A stretch of DNA of 64,000 nucleotides from T3SED10-260 sp035363255 (GCA_035363255.1 DAOSES010000005.1:40096-104095); one strand, 5' to 3'; numbered from the stretch's first letter, positions 36,516 to 46,628 are shown. The notes: generated by a model from the sequence alone, not told the origin. Translations and numbers: made by a program.

Positions 36516-36962
36516 ATGAAAGTAAATGAATTGATTCAACAAATTACTGAGCAAGTTCATAAAAATGCCAATGTTCGTGTGGTGTTTGGTGATCCCATCG
36601 ACAAAGGCGAAATCACTATTATTCCCGTAGCTAAAGTGATTGTACGAGGTGGCGGAGGAGGCGGAAAAGGTCCCCAGGGGCCCAACAAAGAGCCCCAAAC
36701 TCAGGATAGCCCCGAAGAAAACAAGACTGGGCAAGGCATAGGGCTTGGTCTCGAAATCAACACCACCCCTCTGGGCTATATCCATATTAAAAACGGAGAA
36801 GCTCGTTTCAAAGAGATCACGGATACCACCAAAATTGCCACTAATGGCATGATTTTTGCAGGTTTCATGATGTTTATGTTTGCTCGAATTGTGATTTTTG
36901 CGATGCGCACTTTCAAGTCAAAAGCCCCCAAACATCCCCCTCTTACAGGTCCTAAAAAATAG
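36516..36962 (+). CDS. GerW (YtfJ)-family protein
   Basis: 148 aa with the family layout: N-terminal helix, then VFGDPIDKGEITIIPVAKVIV, a glycine-rich GGGGGGKGP stretch and a segment GYIHIKNGEARF. A hydrophobic helix near 112-130 and a basic tail follow. GerW is linked to spore germination in Bacillus, but homologues occur in non-sporulating Bacillota, so sporulation is not implied. It lies 11 nt before the lipoprotein gene. Confidence 0.75.
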   Translation: MKVNELIQQITEQVHKNANVRVVFGDPIDKGEITIIPVAKVIVRGGGGGGKGPQGPNKEPQTQDSPEENKTGQGIGLGLEINTTPLGYIHIKNGEARFKEITDTTKIATNGMIFAGFMMFMFARIVIFAMRTFKSKAPKHPPLTGPKK

Positions 36963-36973
36963 TACATACTTCC

Positions 36974-39025
36974 ATGAAGCCCAGGAGCAGGTTTTTTTGC
37001 TCTCTTGCTTTGATTGTTTTCATGCTCTTTTTTTTAGTTTCTTGTTCAAGTATTCAGCCTGAAAACATCGTTTCTCCAGAGCCAACACCAGACCCGGTGC
37101 TCCAGCAAGTTGCCATAGAAGAGTCATCCCCTCAAGCAGCAGAGTCTCCGGTACCTGAGCCTCCACCCCCTGATCCATCCCTCTCCCGTACGCTTTGGGC
37201 TCCTCCCTACCTCATCTTTCAAGCCAGCCACGGAGAAAAGATTTCCGACCACTACCTCCTGGCGCTGGACACGAGGCAGGGAAAACTCACTCCCATTCAC
37301 AAGGGCTACCATGCTCGTTTTTGGATAGAAGAAGGCCGACTCCTTTTCCAACATATCGATCGTTTTTATGAAAGCCCCTTGGCAGATCTTCAACAGATAA
37401 AAGCCATAGCTCCTCCCGGCAAAGACTATTTCCACAAGCTTTCCCGCTATCCCCTTCAAAGCGAGATCCCTGAGTCTCTACATCCCGTGGAGTGGTCCAA
37501 TCTCCATCAGGTCTTGGAAGGTTCTTTCAGCAAGGCAGGGCAGAAAGAGCTTCTATTCATCAGTGGTCGCAAGGATGGCTACTTTTTTGCCCTTTATTCC
37601 ATGGCCCCCCTGCCTTTCCAGCTTCTCTGGTCCGACCAATTGCAACGAGAACTTCCTCCAGGCTATGGTCCTGAGCTAATGTTCAATTTTCAGCAAGTGC
37701 TTACCCATGATTTTGATCAGGATGGAAGTCAGGAAGTGCTTATTCATGGAGAATATAAAGGTATGACCACTCTGGTGGATGGCTTGGTTTTCCTCAGGCT
37801 TTCTCATCCCAAAACCGAGCAAAAAATACAGATCCTCCCCGATCCAGGCTATCAGGACAAATCCAACACCAAAGGAAGGCTACATCGTCTTTCCTCTTCC
37901 AAAATCCAGTGGATGATAGAACGAGAACAAAGAGAAGTTTTTACTTTGTCATACCAAGAAGAAAAGGGTTTATTGCTGGGTCAGGCTCAAATTCAGTCCA
38001 TTTCTGCCCCTGAAAGTCAAAAACTTCGGCATCAGGATTTTTATTTTACAGGTCAAAACCTCCACCGAGCCAGGGAGTTAAAAAGACTCCAATCTCAGCG
38101 CCTGCCCTCTCTGGTGCTCCCCCTGTTCTACGATCCCAGCGATCCCATCCTCAGCCAGGAAGAGGCCGAATACCATTCTCTGCGCCAACAAGGGCTCAAG
38201 CTTTTTGTAGCCCGTCTCGATCAAGGCTGGAATCCTTTGGAAGCCTATCCTAAAGATAAGCTAAAATCATGGTTTTCTGACCCTCCTTTGGATTTTGAAG
38301 TTTTTCAGAAAGCCTGGAAACGTTGTTTTGATCTTATTCCGGTCAAAACCCAGGGAAAATTGTTTTATGTACTCGTGCAGGGATTTGAGTATCCCTATAC
38401 CACCAGATCTTCCAGCGAAGTACATTATGCCTACCTCTACTCCCTTGATCTTTTTGACGAGGATTACCATCGTCGTATCGATTCCCGCCTGGAAAGCTTT
38501 TTTATGAGCACTTCCATGATGGGTCATGAGGGTTTGAGTCCCGAGATGCTTAGCATCCTCCTGCCACTTCCTGGGCAGGACGTCCTCTGGCTCATTCAGC
38601 CCTTATACCGAGCTTCTGAGTCTTACGAGCTTATTCGAGTGAGCCCAAGGGGTTTTAGTACTTTAAAGGAAGACATCAGCACCAGCAAGAGTTTTTTAAA
38701 ACATGCCCTAAGCCCTGCCATAGAAATGTATTACTGGTATCAGTATATGGGCACCGCCTGGGGTGATGAAGGCTGGCTAGGGTGGATTGATATAGTTGAT
38801 CCTATCAGTGGAGAGCTTATTAGTCAGTGTTTTCCTGTTCGTTTTCAGCGTGAAATGGAAAAAGTATATCGTGACTATCATTTCTATCGTTATAGAGATA
38901 AGCCTCCATGCCATCCCGAGGATCTGCTGGAAGGTTTGCAGATAGACTTGCTCGAAGCCTACGAGCAAATCATCTATTATGGTCACCATGATCGTCTGGA
39001 AGAGTTAAGTAAAGGACAATTTTAA
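36974..39025 (+). CDS. Predicted lipoprotein of unknown function
   Basis: 683 aa. A basic start, hydrophobic stretch and lipobox LVSC (Cys24) indicate a lipoprotein anchored outside the membrane. A Pro/Glu-rich linker follows (about 28-70). Near residue 245 the motif DFDQDGSQEVLIHG resembles an FG-GAP/EF-hand calcium loop. I recognise no catalytic signature. It probably shares the promoter of the GerW-like gene. Confidence 0.65.
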   Translation: MKPRSRFFCSLALIVFMLFFLVSCSSIQPENIVSPEPTPDPVLQQVAIEESSPQAAESPVPEPPPPDPSLSRTLWAPPYLIFQASHGEKISDHYLLALDTRQGKLTPIHKGYHARFWIEEGRLLFQHIDRFYESPLADLQQIKAIAPPGKDYFHKLSRYPLQSEIPESLHPVEWSNLHQVLEGSFSKAGQKELLFISGRKDGYFFALYSMAPLPFQLLWSDQLQRELPPGYGPELMFNFQQVLTHDFDQDGSQEVLIHGEYKGMTTLVDGLVFLRLSHPKTEQKIQILPDPGYQDKSNTKGRLHRLSSSKIQWMIEREQREVFTLSYQEEKGLLLGQAQIQSISAPESQKLRHQDFYFTGQNLHRARELKRLQSQRLPSLVLPLFYDPSDPILSQEEAEYHSLRQQGLKLFVARLDQGWNPLEAYPKDKLKSWFSDPPLDFEVFQKAWKRCFDLIPVKTQGKLFYVLVQGFEYPYTTRSSSEVHYAYLYSLDLFDEDYHRRIDSRLESFFMSTSMMGHEGLSPEMLSILLPLPGQDVLWLIQPLYRASESYELIRVSPRGFSTLKEDISTSKSFLKHALSPAIEMYYWYQYMGTAWGDEGWLGWIDIVDPISGELISQCFPVRFQREMEKVYRDYHFYRYRDKPPCHPEDLLEGLQIDLLEAYEQIIYYGHHDRLEELSKGQF

Positions 39026-39057
39026 ACTTCTTTATCTGCTTCATGGGCTTTCCGCTC

Positions 39058-39085
39058 TTGAATTGCTTGCATTGTCCTCTAAAAT
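39058..39085 (+). promoter_or_regulatory. Promoter of the aldehyde:ferredoxin oxidoreductase gene
   Basis: TTGAAT (39058-39063), 16-nt spacer, TAAAAT (39080-39085); AGGAGG precedes the ATG at 39130. Confidence 0.65.
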
Positions 39086-39129
39086 AGTAATATAAGAACG
39101 CTTAGAAAAAGTTAGCAGGAGGATGACCC

Positions 39130-41286
39130 ATGGCAAGCATCGAAGAAATGAAAAAAGCTCATCAAACACTCACTACCTTCAACTATACGCCTGTCAAACC
39201 CCACCGGGGCTATACCGACCGACGTTTGCATATCGACTTGTCCACCAACCAAGTCACCGTGCACGAAATCGACAAAAAAATCCGTGAAACTTTTATCGGG
39301 GGCAAAGGCTATGGGATGTGGTTTCTCTGGCAAGCCACCAAAGCAGAAACCAAATGGGACGATCCCGAAAATGAGCTTATCTTTACCGGTGGTCCTGTCT
39401 TGGGTATCACCCAATACCCCGGCAGTGGCAAAACCCACGTAGTCAGCATATCTCCCCAAACGGGAGCCCCCAACGACAACAACGTCGGAGGCTATTTTGG
39501 TCCCTTCATGAAATTTTCAGGTTTTGATCTCATCGAAATTCAGGGCAAAGCCAAAGAAGACGTCATCATCGTCATTGATGGTAATGACGGCACCGTTTCC
39601 ATCGAAACTGCCCCGCTCGAAGGCGTCAATACCTACGAAATTGCCGACCAGATGGTGGAAATGTATGCCAAGGACGAAGCCGACCGACGCAATATCAGCG
39701 TTATTTCTTCAGGGCAGGCTGCCAACCATTCCCTCATGGGCATTCTCAATTTCAGCTGGTTTGATGTGCGCCGTAAGATGAATCGTGTTAAACAGGCTGG
39801 TCGAGGTGGGCCTGGTACCATTCTCCGCAACAAAAAAATCAAAGCCATAGTGGTTCGATATCAGGGTATTGGACCCAACAACAACGACGTTGCCAACATG
39901 GAGCTCCTTCGCAAGGCAGGCACCCGTATCAACACCGAAATCCAAAAACTTGACGATACCCATTGTCGTATGCGCCAGATAGGCACAGTTAACATGATCG
40001 AAATCCTCGATTCCGCCGATGTGCTTCCTGTTCGCAACTATCAGTTTGGTGCCGACCCCCAGATCGGCAAGATCAATTCCTATGTCTGGAAAGAACATTT
40101 TACCCAGGGGCTTTTTGATGGTTGTTGGATAGGTTGCACCATGTCCTGTTCCCATGGAGTCGATAAGTTCGAGCTCAAAACCGGACCCATGAAAGGCCAA
40201 AAAGTCACAGTAGATGGTCCCGAATATGAAACTGCCAGTGGTATGGGTTCCAATATTGGTATCTTTGATCCCGGCTTTATCATCGAAGGCAATTTTTATG
40301 CCGACCATTACGGGCTTGACACCATCTCTCTCGGTACTACTCTTGCCTATATCATGGAATGCTACGAGCGCGGTTTTCTAACCAAAGAGCTTACCGATGG
40401 TCTCGAGCTCAATTTTGGCAACGCTGAAGCCGCCATGGAGCTCATCCATCGTATTGCTGAAGGCAAGGGTTTTGGCAAGCTTGCCGGCATGGGTATCCGT
40501 CCGCTCAAAAAATATTTCCACGAAACCCTCGGCATCCAGGATCCCCTCATCGACGATATCGGGATGGAAGCCAAAGGCATGGAATTTTCCGAATACATGA
40601 CCAAAGAATCCCTCGCTCAGCAGGGGGGTTATGGGATGGCAAACAAAGGTCCTCAGCACGACGAAGCCTGGCTCATTTTCATGGATCAAGTCAACAAGCA
40701 GATTCCCACCTTTGAAGACAAGGCCGAAGCCCTGTTCTACTTCCCCCTTTTCCGCACCTGGTTTTCGCTCATGGGTCTGTGCAAACTTCCCTGGAACGAT
40801 TCCGAGCCCGAAGACAATCGCACCAAGTACAAAGGAATTGAAGCAGCCAAGGTGCCCGAGCATGTCGAAAACTATTGCCTGATTTACGAAGGCGTCACCG
40901 GGGAGCCTCTGACTCCTGAAAAATTGATCGAGCAATCCCGTCGCACCTACAATTTTCAACGCATGTTCAATCTTCGCAAAGGTTTTGGCACTCGTGCCTT
41001 CGACACCATACCTTATCGCGCCATGGGTCCTGTTACGGTCGAAGAATACGAATCTCGTCAAAAACGCTATGACGACCAGCTCCAAGCCTGGCTAAATATT
41101 GATCCCTCCGGCATGAGCACTCAGGAAAAGATCCAAAAAATGCGTGCCTACCGTGAAGAACAATACCACAAACTGCAAGACGTGGTATATGCTCGTCGAG
41201 GCTGGGATAGCAATGGTGTTCCCACCCGCGAGACTCTGCAATTATTGGGAATCGATTTTCCAGAGCTAGTGGCTTTATTAAAATAG
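39130..41286 (+). CDS. Aldehyde:ferredoxin oxidoreductase family tungstoenzyme
   Basis: 718 aa. N-terminal AOR domain: LHIDLSTNQVTVHEID, FIGGKGYGMWFLW and a pterin-binding NNVGGYFGPFMKFSGFD. The cluster-binding cysteines appear as CWIGCTMSC (about residues 331-339), with another Cys in MGLCKLPW. Members oxidise aldehydes to acids with ferredoxin, or act in related W/Mo redox reactions. It is somewhat longer than classical AOR (about 600 aa). It stands alone: no ferredoxin or cofactor gene is adjacent. Confidence 0.9.
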   Translation: MASIEEMKKAHQTLTTFNYTPVKPHRGYTDRRLHIDLSTNQVTVHEIDKKIRETFIGGKGYGMWFLWQATKAETKWDDPENELIFTGGPVLGITQYPGSGKTHVVSISPQTGAPNDNNVGGYFGPFMKFSGFDLIEIQGKAKEDVIIVIDGNDGTVSIETAPLEGVNTYEIADQMVEMYAKDEADRRNISVISSGQAANHSLMGILNFSWFDVRRKMNRVKQAGRGGPGTILRNKKIKAIVVRYQGIGPNNNDVANMELLRKAGTRINTEIQKLDDTHCRMRQIGTVNMIEILDSADVLPVRNYQFGADPQIGKINSYVWKEHFTQGLFDGCWIGCTMSCSHGVDKFELKTGPMKGQKVTVDGPEYETASGMGSNIGIFDPGFIIEGNFYADHYGLDTISLGTTLAYIMECYERGFLTKELTDGLELNFGNAEAAMELIHRIAEGKGFGKLAGMGIRPLKKYFHETLGIQDPLIDDIGMEAKGMEFSEYMTKESLAQQGGYGMANKGPQHDEAWLIFMDQVNKQIPTFEDKAEALFYFPLFRTWFSLMGLCKLPWNDSEPEDNRTKYKGIEAAKVPEHVENYCLIYEGVTGEPLTPEKLIEQSRRTYNFQRMFNLRKGFGTRAFDTIPYRAMGPVTVEEYESRQKRYDDQLQAWLNIDPSGMSTQEKIQKMRAYREEQYHKLQDVVYARRGWDSNGVPTRETLQLLGIDFPELVALLK

Positions 41287-41403
41287 TGTAAAGAGCTTGC
41301 TTTTTGTCCTGTTTAGGTATAGCATTATGATGAAATAGTGTTTGTTTTTACCTATACTGAACCCTATCGAGTGGTCCCCAGTATTTAGGTAAAGGAGGAT
41401 ATG

Positions 41404-42639
41404 ATGAAAGTTTTTAGAATATGGTTTTTGTGTTTGCTTGTGGCAAGCTTATTGGCTCTGCCTCTTCGCGCCCCTACCCTCACCAGAGCCAGCAATGGTG
41501 GTTTTTCCGATGTAGGTCCCGATCATTGGGCCTACGAAGCTATCACCTGGCTTTCCCAGCAAGGCATCCTCACGGGTTATCCCGACGGTACTTTTCGTCC
41601 CAATGAGCCCATCAAACGATCCGACACCGCTATTCTTCTCACCCGGGTTTTTGGCACCGATACTGTCAATCCTTCTCATCCTTCCTACACCGACGTTCCT
41701 ACCCCCCATTACGCCTATCCCCACATCGAAGTCATCAAACTCACCAAATTGATGGACGACACCACCCTCAATCAACGCTTTCGTCCCGACGAATATCTTA
41801 CCCGTATCGAGTTTGTACCCATTAGTGTTCGTGCCCTTGGAATGAAGTTTTTCTCCGAAATGATTTCCGAGCGTGATATTGCCGATACCCTCCAACGTTA
41901 TATCGATCGTTCCATATTTCCCACCTGGTCCCGCGCCTATCTGGCTATCTGCGTCCGCGCCGGCATCATGAACGGCTTCCCCGATCGCACTTTTCGCCCA
42001 AGCAGTGTCTTACGCAGAGCAGAAATGGCCCAAATTCTTTACTCCATGCTCAAGCCCGGTCCTCGCACCGAAGGCAAAACCACCACCCAATTCATGTCTG
42101 TCACCGGAGCTCCTTTCCGAGCTATTCTTTCCCGCAAGCTGGCAGGTAGTCTTTTCGAATTCAAGGGTGAAGCTTTTCCAAATGGCTCTGTTTCCGTAGT
42201 AGTCAACAGCATTCCCATGAAAGCAGTCAGCGTTTCTTCTTCGGGTGCCTATCTCGTCAACATCCCCCTTGGCTTCATTCATTTGGGTGAAATCAAGTTT
42301 CAAGCGAGCTACCGCGATAGTTCTGGTGCCAACATGCGTAGTTTTGACTTCTATTCTTCCGTCCCCTTCGATCTCTTTCCCAACGAATATCGCCTTTACG
42401 GCATTGGCTACGACCCCATCAATCGTATCTTAAGCTATGATAGCACTTCTGCCGCCCCCATGTATATCGAACTTCTCAACAAAACCACCCTTGCTCAAAC
42501 CAGCTACGACATCAAACCGGGCATACCCTTCCAAATGCGAAGCAATTTGCAAACAGGTACCAACAACGTCCACATGATACTTACTCAGCCTGGAGAAGCC
42601 TACAAACTGACCTACGGCATGATCATCACGGTCAACTAA
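41404..42639 (+). CDS. S-layer homology (SLH) domain protein
   Basis: 411 aa. A signal peptide (hydrophobic LCLLVASLLALPL) precedes three SLH repeats: GFSDVGPDHWAYEAITWL, YTDVPTPHYAYPHIEVI and a third ending NGFPDRTFRPSSVLRRAEMA. They span about residues 33-215 and bind pyruvylated wall polymer. A beta-rich C-terminal half is of unknown role. ATG codons at 41401 and 41404 follow AAAGGAGG; spacing favours 41404. It lies directly upstream of polysaccharide-related genes. Confidence 0.88.
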   Translation: MKVFRIWFLCLLVASLLALPLRAPTLTRASNGGFSDVGPDHWAYEAITWLSQQGILTGYPDGTFRPNEPIKRSDTAILLTRVFGTDTVNPSHPSYTDVPTPHYAYPHIEVIKLTKLMDDTTLNQRFRPDEYLTRIEFVPISVRALGMKFFSEMISERDIADTLQRYIDRSIFPTWSRAYLAICVRAGIMNGFPDRTFRPSSVLRRAEMAQILYSMLKPGPRTEGKTTTQFMSVTGAPFRAILSRKLAGSLFEFKGEAFPNGSVSVVVNSIPMKAVSVSSSGAYLVNIPLGFIHLGEIKFQASYRDSSGANMRSFDFYSSVPFDLFPNEYRLYGIGYDPINRILSYDSTSAAPMYIELLNKTTLAQTSYDIKPGIPFQMRSNLQTGTNNVHMILTQPGEAYKLTYGMIITVN

Positions 42640-42642
42640 GCT

Positions 42643-43401
42643 ATGGCTCTTTTTTCTGCTTCCAAAAGGAAAGTTAAAAAAGAATTGCAAGATTCGGAGA
42701 CTCCTGTCGTTTCCATTCCTTATTCTGCTCGTTATGAAAAGTCTGTAGTTTCCGAAGCCTTTAAAATACTTCGTACCAATCTTCAATTTACCATCAAACT
42801 CACTGAACCCCGCATTATTGTGGTTTCTTCCCCCTCTCAGGGTGAAGGAAAGACCACCATCGCCAGCAATTTAGGCGTAACTTTTGCAGCCAACAACTTT
42901 AAAACTCTTTTGGTCGATGCAGATTTGCGTATCCCCAATCTACATCGTCAGTTCGGGCTTAGCAATGCCGATGGTCTTTCCAATTGCCTTAACGGAGATT
43001 GCGATCTCAATCATTGCATTGTCCCCACTCAAGTGGAGAATCTTTCCCTCCTTCCCTCGGGCCCTATACCCCCCAATTCTTCCGAATTGCTCAGTTCCGA
43101 AGCCATGCTTCGTATGGTGGACGAACTCAAAAAACGTTATCAACTCATTATTATTGATTCTCCTCCCGTCAACATCGTAGCAGATACCCCTATTGTTTCT
43201 TCCCTGGCTGATGGTGTCTTGATGGTGGTTTCAGCAGGCTCCACCCGTCGAAAAGATCTTACCAAGGCACTGGATGCCCTCGAATATGCCAACATTATCG
43301 GTTTCGTAATGAATGTGACTCAGCGTGGTACCGAAAACTATTACTACCGACCCTACTACAACCGATACTACAATCGCTATTACACCCAACAAGAAGCCTA
43401 A
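42643..43401 (+). CDS. Bacterial tyrosine kinase, CpsD/CapB family
   Basis: 252-aa BY-kinase controlling export and chain length of capsular or exopolysaccharide. Preceded by AFKILRTNLQF, the Walker A is SPSQGEGKTT, Walker A' LLVDADLR and Walker B LIIIDSPP. The C terminus has a tyrosine cluster of nine Tyr (NYYYRPYYNRYYNRYY), the autophosphorylation tail. The membrane activator (CapA/Wzz-type) is not adjacent, and no phosphatase gene is seen. It begins 3 nt after the SLH gene. Confidence 0.92.
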   Translation: MALFSASKRKVKKELQDSETPVVSIPYSARYEKSVVSEAFKILRTNLQFTIKLTEPRIIVVSSPSQGEGKTTIASNLGVTFAANNFKTLLVDADLRIPNLHRQFGLSNADGLSNCLNGDCDLNHCIVPTQVENLSLLPSGPIPPNSSELLSSEAMLRMVDELKKRYQLIIIDSPPVNIVADTPIVSSLADGVLMVVSAGSTRRKDLTKALDALEYANIIGFVMNVTQRGTENYYYRPYYNRYYNRYYTQQEA

Positions 43402-43456
43402 AGCGTTCCTGAGCTTTTCAGGGCGAAAGGTGTTGCAATGCCTCTTCAAGGCTGGC

Positions 43457-44596
43457 ATGGAGCTGGGCTTATATTTGTCCTTGTTTTTTTTATTCCATTT
43501 TGTTTCCCTTCCTCTTTATTATCAGGGATTTGGCCCCGCTGTTACTCTCCTTTTTTGGCTTCTCTATATGCTGGTTTCCGACTCTTTCCCCTATGTTCAC
43601 TACCCCTGGAATCCGACCATCCTCCTTATCAATGCCTGGGCATGGCTGAGTGTTTTCTGGTCGGTTATGCCCGAGCAAACCATCTCCTATTGTATCGTGG
43701 TCAGTGGTGCCAGCCTCCTGATTATTGCCCTTTCTTCCACCCTTCTGAGCAGGGGCTTCAAGCTACGTCTGCTGGTGGCTTTCAGTATTTTTGGTCTGAC
43801 TTTGGCATTTGGCAGTGTTTCCAATGAGTTGCAAGACCTTTGGAGTATCGTCCAAAATGATTTTTTTACTCCCGAAACTCTCCTCTTCCGTTCGGTAGAT
43901 TTGTCTCGCATCACTGGTTCAATGGGGGGTCCCAATACCATTGGAGGAGTGATGGGCTTACTTATTCCCTTTTTGTTAGCTTTCACTTTTTACGGTTTTC
44001 CTTTGCGCAAACAACAAGCCTGGTATCACAACTGTCTCCATCTATTGCTCATTTTTATCACCCTTTTGCTTGCCTGTGCTTTTTTTGTAGTACTAGTTCT
44101 TTCGCTATCTCGTGGAGCTTTCCTGGGTTTACTCGCTGGTATAGTGGCTTTATGGATGATACCCCGCCATTGGCTGATCAATCTCAATTTCCTCATCCTG
44201 CTCCTCATGTTCTTTCTGGTGCCAGAGGTAAAAAGCGAAGCTCAACGCTTCTACCAGCGCGTAGTCGATGAAGATCGATACATCATATTTCAAAATAGTG
44301 GGCAAATAGCTCGTCTTGTTCCATTCACTGGTGTGGGGCTTGGAGCCTTCATCCTTGCTTATCAAACCTATTTCAATGAGCCCTTTGTTCACGCCCACAA
44401 TTTATATCTCAACGTAGCAGTTGAGTTGGGGTTTCCAGGAGCTCTCCTCTGTTTGCTTCTTTCCGGGCAGTTTTTGTTTCATGGAGTTTATCATACTCGT
44501 AAAACCTCTCATCCTTTTGATTTTGCTTTCAAAGCAGGCTTGCTTTCATTATTGGTCAGCTTACTGGTGCGTTGTCTGATCGATTTTACTTTGTAA
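43457..44596 (+). CDS. O-antigen ligase / polysaccharide polymerase-like membrane protein
   Basis: 379 aa with ten or more hydrophobic segments. A periplasmic-type loop contains GVGLGAFILAYQTYF and HAHNLYLNVAVELGFPGALL, the Wzy/WaaL-type motif, and an LSRGAFLGLLAG segment comes earlier. Likely polymerises or ligates surface glycan. The frame is open from 43325 but that would overlap the kinase tail; ATG 43457 has AAGG five nt upstream, with GTG 43430 as an alternative. Confidence 0.8.
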   Translation: MELGLYLSLFFLFHFVSLPLYYQGFGPAVTLLFWLLYMLVSDSFPYVHYPWNPTILLINAWAWLSVFWSVMPEQTISYCIVVSGASLLIIALSSTLLSRGFKLRLLVAFSIFGLTLAFGSVSNELQDLWSIVQNDFFTPETLLFRSVDLSRITGSMGGPNTIGGVMGLLIPFLLAFTFYGFPLRKQQAWYHNCLHLLLIFITLLLACAFFVVLVLSLSRGAFLGLLAGIVALWMIPRHWLINLNFLILLLMFFLVPEVKSEAQRFYQRVVDEDRYIIFQNSGQIARLVPFTGVGLGAFILAYQTYFNEPFVHAHNLYLNVAVELGFPGALLCLLLSGQFLFHGVYHTRKTSHPFDFAFKAGLLSLLVSLLVRCLIDFTL

Positions 44597-44612
44597 AATT
44601 TATAACTTGTTC

Positions 44613-44640
44613 TTGCTTTTGATTTTTAGTTCCATAAAAT
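44613..44640 (+). promoter_or_regulatory. Promoter of the dehydratase/epimerase gene
   Basis: TTGCTT (44613-44618), 16-nt spacer, TAAAAT (44635-44640). Confidence 0.6.
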
Positions 44641-44670
44641 AGCAATTATACTAAATTGAAGGAGTGATTC

Positions 44671-46557
44671 TTGGATACACCTGTTCTGGTCCATGCCAGT
44701 CGAGGATGGAAGAAGATATTGCTTATATTGCTATTGGATCTCGCCCTTTACAACACTGCCATCTTTGCTGCTATTTTCATCAAAAATGACTTCAATTGGC
44801 TTTGCCCCATACTCCACCTGGGCACTTTTCCCTGGCTCATCGAAAACCTGATCTTTGTTCTTCTCTCATTTAGCTTTGGCATACCATTTGAGATCTGGGG
44901 TTTTACCTCTCTTCGAGAGGCTTTCAAGATTGATATGGTAATCTATAGCGCCAAGATTCTCAGCTTTCCTATCTATCTTTTCTTTCACATACAGTGGCAG
45001 TTTTCCCTTGCCATTTTTGTGATCAGCTCCATACTTGCTTTCCCCTTGTTGGTCATGCCTCGAGCAGGCTACCGGCTTCTTTGGGAAAAGAAAAAACGTA
45101 TCCATAGCTTGCGTGAAGATCAAAGTGACTACAAATCCCGGGAACGAATACGTCTTCTTATCGTAGGCGCAGGAGCCGCTGCTGAAAAAGTATTGCGAGA
45201 AATCGAAGAACATCCTGAGCTCAATTATCTGGTAGTGGGTCTGGTGGATGACAACAAACACAAACTTGGCTCCACCCTGCGTCGCAAACGTGTCTTGGGA
45301 TGCATCTATGACATGCCCCAGATTATCGATCGCAACCGCGTGCAGGAAGTGCTTATAGCCATGCCTTCGGTCAAGGGCGATGTGTTTCGACGCATTTTGG
45401 TGATTTTGGCTCCCACTCGAGTCAAGGTCAAGACCCTTCCTGGCATTTGGGAAATGGTGGAAGGCACCGTCAGTGCTGATACCATTCGTACCGTCAAAGT
45501 CGAAGACTTGCTGGAGCGTGACCCCATCCACACCAATATCGAAGAAATTGGAGCCTACCTCAAGGATCAGGTGGTGTTGGTCACAGGCGCAGGAGGGTCC
45601 ATTGGCTCAGAATTGGTGCGCCAGATCATCCCCTTCAAACCTGCCCTGCTACTCATGCTTGGACGAGGTGAAAATCGTATTTTTGAAATTGAACATGAGG
45701 TTCGCGACAAGCTCAAATTTGATCATGCCATCCCCATCATTGCCGATATTCGCGATATCGACAAAGTCAAATGGCTTTTCGAACATTATCGCCCCAGCAT
45801 TGTGTTTCATGCCGCCGCCCACAAGCATGTTCCACTGATGGAGAAAAACCCCGATGAAGTCATCACCAACAACATCCTGGGCACCCGCAACCTGCTCGAG
45901 CAAGCCTGCCAAAGTCACGTCAAGCGCTTTATCAATATCAGCACCGACAAAGCAGTTCACCCCTCCAATGTGATGGGGGCCAGCAAACGCATCATCGAGC
46001 TCATGATATCGGCTTACAACCAAAAAAACACCATGATTTGCAGTAGCGTTCGCTTTGGCAACGTCCTGGGATCCAATGGCAGTGTGATTCAGGTCTTCGG
46101 AAAGCAGCTAAAACAAACACGCACCATCAAAGTGACCGACAAGGCCATGGAGCGTTTCTTTATGCTCATCCCCGAAGCCGTGGAGCTGGTCTTGCAGGCA
46201 GGTGCGCTGGCTCAGGGAAATGACGTATTTGTGCTTAAAATGGGCAATCAAGTCAATATTTATGAGTTTGCAAAAAGCTACATCAAGCTTTCAGGGCTTG
46301 AGCTTGGCAAGAGTGCTTTTATTGAAATCATCGGCAACCGCGGCAATGAAAAGCTTTCCGAAGAGCTTTGGTCTGAGCAGGAAATCCCTCAAAATACAAT
46401 CAATCCCTGGATACTCAAAGTGGAATGTCCTATTGATGGAGGAGTGATTGAGCAATACATGCATAGTTCCAAGCTCTTCACGAGGGAAATTTGCCAGCTA
46501 CCTTCCGATCAAATCAAAACCGAGATCTACCAATTTTTAAAAGCCATCGATAGCTGA
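44671..46557 (+). CDS. Membrane nucleotide-sugar dehydratase/epimerase (CapD/WbpM family)
   Basis: 628 aa starting at TTG (GGAG at about 44661-44664). Four N-terminal TM helices (about residues 12-140) precede a first Rossmann domain (LLIVGAGAAAEKVLREI) and a second, SDR-type domain with VTGAGGSIGSELVRQI. The catalytic region is STDKAVHPSNVMGASKR, where Met replaces the usual Tyr of YxxxK, as in WbpM/PglF 4,6-dehydratases. It probably converts UDP-GlcNAc to a 4-keto-6-deoxy sugar. The genes that normally use this product are not downstream; the TA array begins instead. Confidence 0.9.
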   Translation: MDTPVLVHASRGWKKILLILLLDLALYNTAIFAAIFIKNDFNWLCPILHLGTFPWLIENLIFVLLSFSFGIPFEIWGFTSLREAFKIDMVIYSAKILSFPIYLFFHIQWQFSLAIFVISSILAFPLLVMPRAGYRLLWEKKKRIHSLREDQSDYKSRERIRLLIVGAGAAAEKVLREIEEHPELNYLVVGLVDDNKHKLGSTLRRKRVLGCIYDMPQIIDRNRVQEVLIAMPSVKGDVFRRILVILAPTRVKVKTLPGIWEMVEGTVSADTIRTVKVEDLLERDPIHTNIEEIGAYLKDQVVLVTGAGGSIGSELVRQIIPFKPALLLMLGRGENRIFEIEHEVRDKLKFDHAIPIIADIRDIDKVKWLFEHYRPSIVFHAAAHKHVPLMEKNPDEVITNNILGTRNLLEQACQSHVKRFINISTDKAVHPSNVMGASKRIIELMISAYNQKNTMICSSVRFGNVLGSNGSVIQVFGKQLKQTRTIKVTDKAMERFFMLIPEAVELVLQAGALAQGNDVFVLKMGNQVNIYEFAKSYIKLSGLELGKSAFIEIIGNRGNEKLSEELWSEQEIPQNTINPWILKVECPIDGGVIEQYMHSSKLFTREICQLPSDQIKTEIYQFLKAIDS

Positions 46558-46604
46558 TTTCTTGCATTTTATGTTTGTATACGTAAAAGTACAAATATAG
46601 ACAA

Positions 46605-46628
46605 ATCTGTAAAAAAAAATTTACAGAT
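46605..46628. repeat. Perfect 9-bp inverted repeat, possible weak bidirectional terminator
   Basis: ATCTGTAAA, six A, TTTACAGAT. It sits between the end of the dehydratase gene and the convergent small TA gene. Low GC makes termination uncertain. Confidence 0.35.

Noticed and set aside
36516..36962. Proof of sporulation from the GerW-like gene
   Set aside because: GerW/YtfJ homologues occur in non-spore-formers, and no other sporulation gene is in the window.
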